Below are positions 8,659 to 16,187 of a stretch of 23,132 bases of DNA, in pieces. The stretch lies in IMG/VR virus record IMGVR_UViG_3300042881_004520, positions 1-23,132 of that record; one strand, given 5' to 3'. A program made the position numbers and the translations under genes. The stretch comes from a virus. Below the pieces are notes generated by a model, which was not told where the DNA came from, did no database searches, and worked only from the letters and a program-made list of their open reading frames with translations. Every line of letters begins with the position of its first letter. Position 1 is the stretch's first letter.

Positions 8659-9441
8659 ATGCACAGAAGGAACAGGCACTATAATCCAGGAAATTCTGGA
8701 GCCGCTGTTTTTGTCGATGCTCGTTTGATTAGGAATGCTTCAGACAATACTCGGATACTAAGCTGGTCACCGGCAAGGTGGATAGATTTGTCTGGAAATA
8801 ACAATCATATTGTAGGACAAGGTGATAGTGTGCGAGATCCTTTGTACATCGCATCTTCCACAAACCTTAACGGATTGCCAGCGGTGCGACATACGATTCC
8901 GTCTTGGGGAAGCATCACTTCAACGTTCGGCTCAAACAGCTTCCCAGTAACTGCCAACAACCTGTCTGTCATCGTTCTGGCTTCAAACGGAGATACCAAT
9001 TCGCAGAGCCGCTTGGTCAGTTTCAATGCGACAGGAGCATCGGACCAAGCGACCTCAGGGTGGGGAGCTCTTGTTCACGCACCGTCTTCATCTGGAACAA
9101 CACCAACTACTTCAACTGTAGAAACCTGGAAAGACTCAGTAAGGCATTTTTCTTCAACGAACAATTACAGCACAATCAACAAGCCGTACATTTACACTGC
9201 CGTTATGAATGGAACGGCAATAAACACATACCTGAACAAAACTGCGTTTGGTCCATTTACAATCTCGTCGACTATGAATTCAAACGAGGTTTGGTTTGGT
9301 CGTAATACAGCCGAGGGTGGGCTTTCTAGGTGGGGCGGAGATTTTGGGTGCATTACTATTTTCAGGTCGAGCATAACCAATGCACTAAGGCAACGAGTTG
9401 GGGTTGCGTTTGCATTCAGATACAAAACACAATTTGCATAG
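8659..9441 (+). CDS. Lectin-like (LamG/concanavalin-type) virion protein
   Basis: 260 aa. The N-terminal part reads VFVDARLI near residue 17 and then WIDLSGNNNH (about 42-51), the usual beginning of LamG or concanavalin A-like domains in phage surface proteins. Later beta strands include LSVIVLASNGDTNSQSRLVS, YIYTAVMNGTAINTYLNK and VWFGRN, ending in IFRSSITNALRQRVGVAFAF, which resembles the closing helix or strand of such domains. It probably binds carbohydrate at the cell surface alongside the fibre. The leader ATACAAACA has no Shine-Dalgarno. The gene is visibly AT-richer than its neighbours, with many A/T-ending codons, which suggests recent acquisition. Confidence 0.7.
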   Translation: MHRRNRHYNPGNSGAAVFVDARLIRNASDNTRILSWSPARWIDLSGNNNHIVGQGDSVRDPLYIASSTNLNGLPAVRHTIPSWGSITSTFGSNSFPVTANNLSVIVLASNGDTNSQSRLVSFNATGASDQATSGWGALVHAPSSSGTTPTTSTVETWKDSVRHFSSTNNYSTINKPYIYTAVMNGTAINTYLNKTAFGPFTISSTMNSNEVWFGRNTAEGGLSRWGGDFGCITIFRSSITNALRQRVGVAFAFRYKTQFA

Positions 9442-9442
9442 C

Positions 9443-9868
9443 ATGACATATCTTTCATACAGCGATCAGCTTCGTGCTGAAACCGACCCTGAAATCATTG
9501 CAAACCTGCTCCGCAAAGGATGGGTTGAATCTCCCCAGCCCAGCTACGATCCCGCCACACAGACATGCCAGTGGGTCGATGGCGCTTGGGTGGTCTCTGA
9601 GATCGTTGTTCCTGTTCCTCAGCAGGTCTCAATGTGGGCCTTGCGTGAGGCTGTGATGTTTGCTGGCGAAATGGCCGCGATCACGAACGTGCTGAACAGC
9701 CTTCCAGAGCCTGAGAAGTCGATCGCTTGGAACAGGTGGGAATACAAAGAGAATATCGTCCGCAACAGCCCGATCATTCTGCAGCTTCAGTCCATGCTTG
9801 GCTGGAGCGACTCATTCGTGGACGGCCTGTACAAGAACGCAGCGGCGATCGCCTCCAACCCCAACTAA
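9443..9868 (+). CDS. Fibre-associated small phage protein
   Basis: 141 aa from the ATG at 9443, one base after the previous stop; a longer frame from 9398 would overlap the lectin gene. The first half has PSYDPATQTCQWVDGAWVVS (about residues 34-53). The second half is helical: VSMWALREAVMFAGEMAAI, then WNRWEYKENIVRNSPII and LGWSDSFVDGLYKNAAAIA. This second half matches a common small domain found after tail-fibre genes in many phages (RQ/R..L...G.L..V...L.....K....WE....V.R.SP......LG.S...D.LF..A). A role in fibre assembly or as a virion component is inferred from context. The leader has no Shine-Dalgarno. Confidence 0.75.
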   Translation: MTYLSYSDQLRAETDPEIIANLLRKGWVESPQPSYDPATQTCQWVDGAWVVSEIVVPVPQQVSMWALREAVMFAGEMAAITNVLNSLPEPEKSIAWNRWEYKENIVRNSPIILQLQSMLGWSDSFVDGLYKNAAAIASNPN

Positions 9869-9874
9869 CAACTC

Positions 9875-10183
9875 ATGTCAGTCGATCAGGAGACTGTGCA
9901 TCAAACGATGCGCGAACGAGGGGCCGTCTATGGGGAGCCTCATCACAGCCACAAGAACATCGGTCTGGAGTGGACCGGAATCCTCCAGCAGTTCTATGGC
10001 ATCGATCTTCCAAGCCCCATACCAGCCCACGTCGTTGAGCTTATGATGGCGAGCTTCAAGATCCACAGAGCGGTGCGGGTCTTCCACAAGGACAACTACG
10101 TCGACTGCAGGGCCTACCTCGAGTTCGCCGAGCATGGCCACTCCCACCCCGACGAGCCGTTCGTCCGCCACAAGAGCCAGTAG
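9875..10183 (+). CDS. DUF6378-like phage protein
   Basis: 102 aa. The motif RERGAVYGEPHHSHKNIGLE near the N-terminus, followed by PAHVVELMMASFKIHRAVR and DNYVDCRAYLEFAEHGH, matches a small phage family known as DUF6378. The family has no established function that I know; it is usually found near replication and recombination genes. It begins six bases after the fibre-associated gene with the leader CAACTAACAACTC and no Shine-Dalgarno. It is followed by the first palindromic operator, so it may be the end of the late unit or a separately controlled gene. Confidence 0.8.
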   Translation: MSVDQETVHQTMRERGAVYGEPHHSHKNIGLEWTGILQQFYGIDLPSPIPAHVVELMMASFKIHRAVRVFHKDNYVDCRAYLEFAEHGHSHPDEPFVRHKSQ

Positions 10184-10212
10184 GAAATAGATCCAAGATC
10201 TCGTTGACGCTG

Positions 10213-10225
10213 GGTGTAAAACACC
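10213..10225. promoter_or_regulatory. Palindromic operator-like site 1 (GGTGT-AAA-ACACC)
   Basis: GGTGTAAAACACC, 36 bases before the recombinase ATG. A TTGACG at 10204-10209 could be a -35 element. A second short palindrome CCCGA-A-TCGGG lies at 10240-10250. It is the first of four copies of GGTGT-N3-ACACC in the window. The 15-mer GGGTGTAAAACACCT here recurs on the other strand at 15756-15770. Confidence 0.7.
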
Positions 10226-10260
10226 TAGTGTCTCGCCTGCCCGAATCGGGTAACACAACC

Positions 10261-11136
10261 ATGTCATCACCTACGTTCACCAAGGCCACTCGGAAGAAAG
10301 TCTTCTTGAAGCTGGCAGTCACAGGCCCTAGCGGCTCTGGCAAAACCTACTCCGCACTCCGCCTCGCTCGAGGCTTGGTCGGCCCCACTGGAAAGGTCGC
10401 ACTCATCGACACCGAGAACGGTTCCGCCTCCCTGTATGCGGACAAGTTCGAGTTCGACACGCTCGACCTCGCCCCTCCGTTCGATCACCAGAAGTTCGTC
10501 GAGGGCATCACCGCAGCCGTTCAGTCCGGTTACCAGTGCATCATCATCGATAGCGCCTCCCACTTCTGGGAAGGCATCCTCGAGTACAAGAGTCAGCTCG
10601 ACTCGCGTCCTGGCTCCAACAGCTACACCAACTGGCGCGCTGCCGGAGACAAGTTCTCCGACATCATCAAGGCTGTGCTCCAGTCTCCGGTCCACCTCAT
10701 CTGCTGCATGCGTTCCAAGATGGACTACGTGCAGGACGTCGACGAGAAGGGCAAGAAGTCGATCAAGAAGGTCGGCCTAGCTCCGATCATGCGGGACGGC
10801 ATCGAGTACGAGTTCACCACCGTCTTCGATGTGGCTCTGGATCATCGCGTCTCTGTTTCCAAGGACCGCTCGGGTCTCTTCGTCGACAAGATCTTCCAAG
10901 TGACCGAAGACACTGGGAAGCTGCTCGAGCAGTGGCGCAACAGCGGCTCTGAGGCCAAGTGGAAGCAGGACCTTGAGGCGGCTGTCGAGAAGGCCAGCTG
11001 CGAGGCTGCGGCCAATGCGTTCCTCAAGCGGGTCAACTGGATCGGCGAGGCTCAGACATATCGCGATGTCGGCGAGGACAAGGCGACCAAGATCCTCAGC
11101 AACTTCGAAGGCTTCCTGACCAAGATCAACGCATGA
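10261..11136 (+). CDS. RecA-fold recombination ATPase (Sak4/AAA_24-like)
   Basis: 291 aa from the ATG at 10261. An in-frame ATG at 10204 is rejected because it would place the operator inside the gene. The protein begins with a P-loop NTPase: Walker A GPSGSGKT (residues 22-29), ALIDTENGSAS (about 47-57) and Walker B CIIIDSAS (93-100, D97). HLICCMRSK later resembles the sensor strand. Length and motif order fit the AAA_24/Sak4 group of single-strand annealing or RecA-like phage recombinases. Its partner is the RecE-like exonuclease, which overlaps it by four bases (ATGA). Together they would resect and pair DNA ends during phage recombination. The C-terminal 60 residues are helical and less conserved. 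Confidence 0.82.
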   Translation: MSSPTFTKATRKKVFLKLAVTGPSGSGKTYSALRLARGLVGPTGKVALIDTENGSASLYADKFEFDTLDLAPPFDHQKFVEGITAAVQSGYQCIIIDSASHFWEGILEYKSQLDSRPGSNSYTNWRAAGDKFSDIIKAVLQSPVHLICCMRSKMDYVQDVDEKGKKSIKKVGLAPIMRDGIEYEFTTVFDVALDHRVSVSKDRSGLFVDKIFQVTEDTGKLLEQWRNSGSEAKWKQDLEAAVEKASCEAAANAFLKRVNWIGEAQTYRDVGEDKATKILSNFEGFLTKINA

Positions 11137-12032
11137 TCGCTTCAGGAATCCATCTCGGTCTGGACGAGACCGAATACCGGAATGATCCGGCCATCAGCGT
11201 GTCGGACCTCAAACCGATGCTGATCTCGCCGCGCCACTTCTGGGAAAAGAAGTTCGGAAAGCGCAGGAGGACTCCTCCAACTCCAGCCCAGATGCTGGGC
11301 ACCTTGGTCCATATGGCTCTGCTCGAGCCGGACAAGTTCACCAAGCGCGTGCAGACTCTGCCTGAGGACGCGCCCAAGAGGCCAACCAAAGCTCAGCAGG
11401 AGGCCGCCAAGCCTTCGCAGTCGACGCTGGAGGCTATCCAGTACTGGAAGCTCTGGGAGGAGCGGAATCCGCAGGCGCAGATCGTCGATCAGGAGATGAT
11501 GGATCAGGTCTGCGGCATGAGGGACTCCGTCATGTCCAACAAGCAGGCGGCCGAGTACTTCTCCAACTGCGAGACTGAGGTCTCTGTGTTCAACACAGTG
11601 CGCCTACGCAACACAGTCGTGAGGGTGAAGGGGCGCATTGATTGCGTGCCCAACGTCGCCAAGATCGTCGACCTCAAGACGGTCGGGTCCGGCGGTGCTC
11701 GACGTGATGAGTTCTCCAAGTCGATGTGGGATTGGCGCTACGATCTGCAGGCCGCCTACTACCTCGACATCCACAACCACCTCTTTGATGAGTGGGACCT
11801 CGACAAGAAGAAGAACGACTTCGTCTTTGTTGCTGTGGAAAAGGAGGCACCATACGCCGTATGCCTGCATCGAGTCTCAGCACGAGTCCTCGAAAGAGGC
11901 CGACGAGACTACTTAACTCTCCTCGATCGGGTAGCCGAATGCCAGACGCTCAACGAATGGCCGGGCTATACCGATGAAGAGGCAGAGATAGACCTGCCAC
12001 AATGGGCCGAAAAGAAAAACATAAGCCCCTGA
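11133..12032 (+). CDS. RecE-like PD-(D/E)XK exonuclease
   Basis: 299 aa. It shows the order of motifs of the RecE C-terminal/PDDEXK_1 exonucleases: SVSDLKPMLISPRHFWEKKF (residues 22-41), MLGTLVHMALLEP with H60, E147/E149 in CETEV, VKGRIDCV with D170, IVDLKTV with D180 and K182, then YDLQAAYYLD with Q206 and Y209. All key catalytic positions are present. Such enzymes degrade one strand of linear dsDNA to expose single strands for a recombinase. It is translationally coupled to the upstream ATPase gene (ATGA at 11133). The 3' end overlaps the next small gene by 31 bases. Confidence 0.9.
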   Translation: MIASGIHLGLDETEYRNDPAISVSDLKPMLISPRHFWEKKFGKRRRTPPTPAQMLGTLVHMALLEPDKFTKRVQTLPEDAPKRPTKAQQEAAKPSQSTLEAIQYWKLWEERNPQAQIVDQEMMDQVCGMRDSVMSNKQAAEYFSNCETEVSVFNTVRLRNTVVRVKGRIDCVPNVAKIVDLKTVGSGGARRDEFSKSMWDWRYDLQAAYYLDIHNHLFDEWDLDKKKNDFVFVAVEKEAPYAVCLHRVSARVLERGRRDYLTLLDRVAECQTLNEWPGYTDEEAEIDLPQWAEKKNISP

Positions 12033-12253
12033 CCAAGACCTGCATCAGGTGCAACCGCACTCTGCCGCTGGATGAGTTCTGGTCGAAACGGCCCACGTGC
12101 GCGGACTGCGCTCGAGAACTGTGGTACGCACCTAAGGCAAAGGTAGACATCACCAAAAGCCCTAACTGGCCCATGATGGAACGCATGATCCGGTTAGGGC
12201 TCATCTCTTACCCCGAAGAAGCATTCACCGATGACGAGAATAGCAGCGATTGA
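12002..12253 (+). CDS. Small zinc-finger protein
   Basis: 83 aa. CIRCNRTLPLDEFW and CADCAREL give a CxxC-x16-CxxC zinc site in the first half (about residues 14-40), the pattern of zinc ribbons found next to HNH-like and recombination genes in phages. The second half has no recognised motif. It overlaps the exonuclease end by 31 bases and the resolvase start by 23, so it is part of the recombination operon. No histidine or other nuclease signature is visible, so I would not call it an HNH endonuclease. A DNA- or protein-binding role is likely. Confidence 0.75.
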   Translation: MGRKEKHKPLTKTCIRCNRTLPLDEFWSKRPTCADCARELWYAPKAKVDITKSPNWPMMERMIRLGLISYPEEAFTDDENSSD

Positions 12254-12686
12254 CCCAGGAAAGAGCGGTGGGATCGCGTGGAATGATGCGGAAAACGTCG
12301 TGCATACGGCCAATATGCCGGATACGCCGACCGAAATGCTGGACCTGCTGAGGTCCTTGCGCGCTGGAGGAGTCTCGATGCTGGTGATCGAGCAGCTCCC
12401 AAGGTTCGTTGGGAAGAATATCCCCTCTTCGACGACTAGTGTCCTCTTTGAGAACTATGGGATCTGCATTGGAATCGCTCTAGCACTGGGATTCCGACTG
12501 GAGCGGGTCGATCCACACACGTGGCAGAAGGGCCTAGGCCTAGGTACTGCCCGCAACTGCGACAGCAAGGGCGAATGGAAGCGAAAGCTGAAGGGAAAAG
12601 CTCAAGAGCTGTTTCCCCATCTGGAGGTTACACTCGCAACTGCGGATGCCCTGCTCATCTATGACTGGGCACTGAAGAATAAGTAG
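12231..12686 (+). CDS. RuvC-like Holliday-junction resolvase
   Basis: 151 aa, typical of phage RuvC-type proteins. It starts with IAAIDPGKSGGIAW, where D8 is the first catalytic acid, then VIEQLPRF with E54, and ends with TADALLIYDWALK, containing D139 and D145 for the last acidic positions. These are the RNase H-fold catalytic residues of RuvC. The enzyme would cut branched DNA from recombination or replication before packaging. It is the last gene of the recombination cassette. A 215-base gene-free stretch follows. Confidence 0.87.
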   Translation: MTRIAAIDPGKSGGIAWNDAENVVHTANMPDTPTEMLDLLRSLRAGGVSMLVIEQLPRFVGKNIPSSTTSVLFENYGICIGIALALGFRLERVDPHTWQKGLGLGTARNCDSKGEWKRKLKGKAQELFPHLEVTLATADALLIYDWALKNK

Positions 12687-12740
12687 TAGTATTTGGCGAT
12701 TCGTGCTTGCGCATGATTCGCTTCCAATCACATTGAGCGC

Positions 12741-12886
12741 GTCCTCCCCACTGAGGACAAGGGATTCGCACCCCTGCACAGGATGAACACAGCAGAACCC
12801 CCAATCCAGCTACTGCCGAAGGCTTACGCTAGATGTCTACCATCTAGCGCCTGTGCCTGTGCGAAGCGGCAGTGGTTGGATTGGGG
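12741..12886 (+). ncRNA. Candidate structured RNA / leader before the replication genes
   Basis: The gap 12687-12901 holds no gene but strong secondary structure. The outer stem pairs CCCCAATCCAGCTACTGCCG (12799-12818) with CGGCAGTGGTTGGATTGGGG (12867-12886): 20 continuous pairs, two of them G-U. Inside it, CGCTAGATG (12827-12835) pairs with CATCTAGCG (12841-12849) around a 5-base loop, and AGGC (12820-12823) can pair with GCCT (12855-12858). Upstream, GTCCTC (12741-12746) pairs with GAGGAC (12753-12758). GCACAGG (12776-12782) is complementary to two overlapping CCTGTGC copies (12850-12856, 12856-12862), allowing a pseudoknot. The 3' edge is 15 bases from the next ATG. It could be a regulatory leader, a small RNA or a replication origin. 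Confidence 0.5.
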
Positions 12887-12901
12887 ATTTTGTTGTGAGA
12901 C

Positions 12902-13690
12902 ATGACCCATAAATTCAAAAGGAAGGCACCAGCCTTTCAGCTCTACGCTGATGACTTTCTGGCCGGAACACTCGATTTAAGCCAAGAGGAGGTTGGAGCG
13001 TATATCCGACTCCTATGTCATCAATGGAGCCGAGGTTCAATTCCGGTTGAACCGGAGAAGCAACAGCGGTTGGCTGGCGGTTTGGTTTCGGATGCAGTCT
13101 TGGCTAAGTTCCGGCAATGCGAAGACAACCTGCTTCGGAACGAAAGGCTCGAGGCTGAAAGGGAAAAGCAGGCCAATTACAGAAACAAGCAGCGCGAAAA
13201 GGGCCTAAAATCAGCACTTGCTAGAGCTGCTGCCAACAGGGGTTCAACCGCGGTTGCAACCACTGTTCAACCGACTATCCAACCGGATGGTCAACCGGAA
13301 GGCAACTCTCCGTCTCCGTCTCCATCTCCTACTATAAATACATACGTCGCTCTCGCTCCTGAGGCAGAGGCTTTGAAGGAAAGAATCTCCGTATGGTTCA
13401 AACGGCGTCCAACCACTCCTTGGAGCTCAAAAGAGATCAAAGCTCTGAAGGACGTGATCAAGCTGGGGACTCCACCTGAAGACATCGACCTCCTTGAAAG
13501 ACGTTACATGTCCGGAGACCAGTACCTCCGCAGGGAGATCATCACCCTGCTGAACAACTGGAACGGCGAGATCGATAGGGCTAGGGGCTTGTCCAGATCT
13601 CCTCAGCCCCAGCTCGAGCTCACAAAGCCCAAGCGACCCCCAGGCAAGGAGTGGATGGACGACCCGAATGACTGGAGGCATGCGCTATGA
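12902..13690 (+). CDS. DUF1376-type phage replication protein
   Basis: 262 aa. The N-terminus FQLYADDFLAGTLDLSQEEV followed by GAYIRLLCHQWSRGSIP is the signature of DUF1376 (YdaU-like) proteins, which are winged-helix-like and occur where phages encode an origin-binding or helicase-loading protein. A basic coiled region (about residues 70-105), a low-complexity stretch with SPSPSPSP (near 137) and a helical C-terminal domain (about 155-225) follow. The stop overlaps the DnaB start (ATGA), consistent with a helicase partner. The leader is unusual: no Shine-Dalgarno and a very stable RNA stem ending 15 bases before the ATG. Function as initiator or loader is inferred from family and context. 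Confidence 0.82.
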   Translation: MTHKFKRKAPAFQLYADDFLAGTLDLSQEEVGAYIRLLCHQWSRGSIPVEPEKQQRLAGGLVSDAVLAKFRQCEDNLLRNERLEAEREKQANYRNKQREKGLKSALARAAANRGSTAVATTVQPTIQPDGQPEGNSPSPSPSPTINTYVALAPEAEALKERISVWFKRRPTTPWSSKEIKALKDVIKLGTPPEDIDLLERRYMSGDQYLRREIITLLNNWNGEIDRARGLSRSPQPQLELTKPKRPPGKEWMDDPNDWRHAL

Positions 13691-15003
13691 GCGAAGAGAA
13701 CAGCCCGCTCTACGCAGAGTCCGACGAGCTGGGCGTCCTAGGAGCCTGTCTGATCGGTGGTCTGGATTCGGCTGCGGAGGCAATGCCGCTGTACCGTTCC
13801 GGAGCCATCTTCAACGCTGAGCTTCTTGAGATCTTTCAGGTCGTAGCCGCTTTGGAAGGAGAAGGCGTTGCGCCAGACATGCTCGCAGTAGCGCGCAAAT
13901 GGCCCGCCATTCATCCGAAGAAGCCCGTCCCTACAGAAGCCCTATCCAAGGCCATCGACGCCTGTCCTAGCGCCTCCAGCCTCGAATTCCACGCCACTGG
14001 AGTCAGGGAAGCCTTCCGACGACGCAGGATCAGGGAGATCGGCATGAAGCTTTCGGCCGATTCGACCAACCCGTCCAAGCCGGTCGAGGAGGCTATCTCG
14101 GAGATGGAGGCTGGATTGATCAACTGTGATCATTCACAGAGCAATCTGAAGGGGTCGAAGGCGGTCATGCTGGAGCTCATCGACGACCTTCAGGAGCGTT
14201 CCAAGCGCAATGGGGACATCTCTGGAATCTCCACAGGTTACCGGAAGCTGGACCGGATGACCGATGGGCTGCAGCCAGGAGAGATGTTCCTCGTCGCTGC
14301 CAGACCTTCGATCGGCAAGACCGCACTGGCCACCTCGATGGTCTGCTCGATCTGCATTGGAGCGAAGGTTCCGACGCTCTTCGTGACCTGCGAGATGTCC
14401 GAGGCGTCCATAGCGCGCCGCATTATGGCCTCTGTGGCATCGGTCTCGATGGGGACGCTCAAGCGTGGCAACCTCAACCCGAACGAGTACCAGCGGGTCT
14501 TCTCGGCCAACAGCAAGATCGGAGCTGCTCCGCTCTACTACTGCAATGCTGTGTCAGGAATGACATCGGCTCAGGTTGGGGCTGAGATCCGAAGGGCTGT
14601 GAGGAAGCATGGGGTCAAGGTGGTCTTCGTCGACTACCTGCAGAAGGTGCTGCCAACCAAGCGTCACGAGAAGCGGACCTACGAGGTGGCTGAGGTGTCC
14701 TCCAAGCTCAAGGCGATCGCGGACTCGTGCGGGGTATCGGTTGTGGCATTGGCCCAGCTGAATCGTGAGAGCGAGAAGGAGAAGGGCAGGACGCCCAGAC
14801 TCTCCGATCTTGCGGACTCTGGACAGATCGAGCGTGATGCCGATACGGTCTGTCTTCTGACACGAAACAGAGAAGAATCTCGTGGCGAGGCTCAGCTCCT
14901 CGTCGCCAAGCAAAGAGACGGCGAATGCGGTTCGGTTGGCCTCTGGTATGAGGGACCGTTCTGCCGCTTCGACGACAATCCAGAACTCAAGGAAGTACCA
15001 TGA
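13687..15003 (+). CDS. dnaB: Replicative DNA helicase (DnaB family)
   Basis: 438 aa, complete. A helical N-terminal domain begins with SDELGVLGACLIGG; the RecA-like C-terminal domain starts at about residue 180 with ISTGYRKLDRMTDGLQPGEM. Walker A is ARPSIGKT (205-212), the catalytic Glu lies in CEMSEASIARR (about 235-245), Walker B is VVFVDYLQ (312-319), then VALAQLNRESEK (about 353-364), DLADSGQIERDAD and the arginine-finger region VAKQRDG (R410). It unwinds DNA as a hexamer at the phage fork. The gene overlaps its neighbours on both sides by four bases, so it forms an operon with the DUF1376 protein and the MazG-like protein. Confidence 0.96.
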   Translation: MSEENSPLYAESDELGVLGACLIGGLDSAAEAMPLYRSGAIFNAELLEIFQVVAALEGEGVAPDMLAVARKWPAIHPKKPVPTEALSKAIDACPSASSLEFHATGVREAFRRRRIREIGMKLSADSTNPSKPVEEAISEMEAGLINCDHSQSNLKGSKAVMLELIDDLQERSKRNGDISGISTGYRKLDRMTDGLQPGEMFLVAARPSIGKTALATSMVCSICIGAKVPTLFVTCEMSEASIARRIMASVASVSMGTLKRGNLNPNEYQRVFSANSKIGAAPLYYCNAVSGMTSAQVGAEIRRAVRKHGVKVVFVDYLQKVLPTKRHEKRTYEVAEVSSKLKAIADSCGVSVVALAQLNRESEKEKGRTPRLSDLADSGQIERDADTVCLLTRNREESRGEAQLLVAKQRDGECGSVGLWYEGPFCRFDDNPELKEVP

Positions 15004-15749
15004 AGAGACTGCAGCACTATCAGCGTCGGGTGTTCGAGTGGCAGCGTGATGTTGCCGGACAGCCTGTAACCACAATCGCCAACCAACGCGATCCGGCCTT
15101 CTACGACAAGCAGATGAGCTACGTGAACAGCGAGTGGTTCGACGAGTACCTGCCCCACTCCATCGACTACTCGAAGGCTCTGGCAGAGAACACGCAGTCG
15201 CTGCTGCTCAGGACTCCAGCCTCTGCGGAGTCGCTCATCGAATCCGCCAAGCGCATCGAGAACCTGCGCATCGATCTGGCAGATGATGTCGGCGATGTGG
15301 CATTCACGCTCCTTGGGCTACTGAACGCCAGCGGACTGACCATCGGAACCACTCTGGGTGTGCTCCCATCATTCAGCAGCTTTGCCTCAGCCGAGACCGC
15401 TGTGAACATCGACCTGTTCGAGCTGGCGAAAGGGCCGTCCTACGACACAGTCCGGCGCGTGGAGGGCGCGCTGCTGAGCTTGGTGAAGATCTCCGACTCC
15501 ATTGGGTTCTCCTTCTATGAGGCGCTCGATGCGGTGTGCGACTCTAATGATACCAAGCTGTGGACCGACGAGGAGGTATCTGGAAGCCTTGAGAAGGCAT
15601 CCCAGAACAACTGGATGATCACGCGCCTGAAGGGCCGCACCGATCGCTGCTTCAGGGTCAACGCGCAGAACATGAAGCTCATCAAGAGCCCGTCCTTCAC
15701 ACCTCCGGACCTCAAGCGCGCAGTTTTCGGCTATAGTGTGTTGACGTAA
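15000..15749 (+). CDS. MazG-like nucleotide pyrophosphohydrolase
   Basis: 249 aa. The all-alpha NTP-pyrophosphatase pattern is visible: VNSEWFDEYL (E45, E49) in the first metal-binding helix, LADDVGDVAFTLLGLL (D95, D96, D99) in the second, then SIGFSFYEALDAVCDSNDTK, the counterpart of the family's GID..EVH.SNMSK, and the end SPSFTPPDLK, the counterpart of GPNY.PPDL. These features fit phage phosphoribosyl-ATP pyrophosphohydrolase/MazG-like enzymes, which hydrolyse nucleoside triphosphates or related nucleotides such as alarmones. It is longer than most single-domain members because of an insert at about residues 110-160. It is the last gene of the replication operon; operator 2 follows. Confidence 0.8.
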   Translation: MKRLQHYQRRVFEWQRDVAGQPVTTIANQRDPAFYDKQMSYVNSEWFDEYLPHSIDYSKALAENTQSLLLRTPASAESLIESAKRIENLRIDLADDVGDVAFTLLGLLNASGLTIGTTLGVLPSFSSFASAETAVNIDLFELAKGPSYDTVRRVEGALLSLVKISDSIGFSFYEALDAVCDSNDTKLWTDEEVSGSLEKASQNNWMITRLKGRTDRCFRVNAQNMKLIKSPSFTPPDLKRAVFGYSVLT

Positions 15750-15756
15750 TCGCAAA

Positions 15757-15769
15757 GGTGTTTTACACC
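15757..15769. promoter_or_regulatory. Palindromic operator-like site 2 (GGTGT-TTT-ACACC)
   Basis: GGTGTTTTACACC ends 10 bases before the ATG at 15780. TTGACG at 15741-15746 lies 10 bases upstream of the palindrome. A -10 with 17-base spacing would be TACACC inside the right arm, so a bound protein would cover the promoter. The site is the reverse complement of site 1. Confidence 0.7.
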
Positions 15770-15779
15770 CATTCCACAC

Positions 15780-15986
15780 ATGAGCGAAATAGTTTCAAAG
15801 GAAGAACTGAATCAAGCACTTCATGGGGACAAGCCGGTCGAGTCCTGTCCCGTTCATGGGGACGAACCGCCTGCGATCAACGTTGGTGGACTTCTGATGG
15901 CAAAGCATGACCTTGATGGGCGCTGGTGCATCTGCTGCCTGTTGGAGTTCGCAAAGAAGAACGGATGCCATCGCCTCATCAAATGA
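15780..15986 (+). CDS. Small zinc-knuckle protein
   Basis: 68 aa. CPVHGDEPP and RWCICCLLEFAKKNGCH give a CxxH...CxxC pattern (about residues 23-26 and 50-53) that probably binds one zinc ion. No family is recognised. It leads the unit behind operator 2 and has no Shine-Dalgarno; the leader is ATTCCACAC. The stop overlaps the next ATG (ATGA at 15983). Small proteins like this, expressed first behind a phage operator, are often host-takeover factors, but that is inference. Confidence 0.65.
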   Translation: MSEIVSKEELNQALHGDKPVESCPVHGDEPPAINVGGLLMAKHDLDGRWCICCLLEFAKKNGCHRLIK

Positions 15987-16153
15987 AGAAGTACAAGAAC
16001 CGCCTCTCTCCTGAGACCATCGTCGACTACATCTGCGAAGCGGAGTATCGCGTCGGAGAGATAAAGGAGAAGGTCGTCATCTACCAACGCAATGGGAAGC
16101 ACTACGTCCGCAGGAAGACCGAGTTCTTCTCAAGGTTTGATCCGGCAGACTGA
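15983..16153 (+). CDS. Small hypothetical protein
   Basis: 56 aa from the ATG at 15983, chosen because it forms an ATGA overlap with the previous stop; the frame is open further upstream to 15926 but that would lie inside the zinc-knuckle gene. The sequence begins MKKYKNRLSPETIVDYICEA and ends with a basic, beta-like VVIYQRNGKHYVRRKTEFF and an acidic tail. No known motif. It follows the zinc-knuckle protein and ends 34 bases before operator 3. Confidence 0.6.
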   Translation: MKKYKNRLSPETIVDYICEAEYRVGEIKEKVVIYQRNGKHYVRRKTEFFSRFDPAD

Positions 16154-16187
16154 AGACTTTTCGGCACATGAACGTTGATCAACAAGG

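Noticed and set aside
10204-10260. N-terminal extension of the recombinase
   Set aside because: It would translate through the palindromic operator and promoter-like sequence; the P-loop protein is complete from 10261.
10056-10343. Complement frame across the operator region
   Set aside because: Arg/Gly/Cys-rich and opposite to two well-supported genes; no homology signal.
12758-12780. T-arm-like stretch with GATTCG between G and C runs
   Set aside because: The loop lacks the invariant A58 pattern, and no acceptor or anticodon stems fit on either strand.
12751-12790. Hammerhead core word CTGAGGA
   Set aside because: It is part of a simple GTCCTC/GAGGAC hairpin and no GAAA element with the right stems follows.
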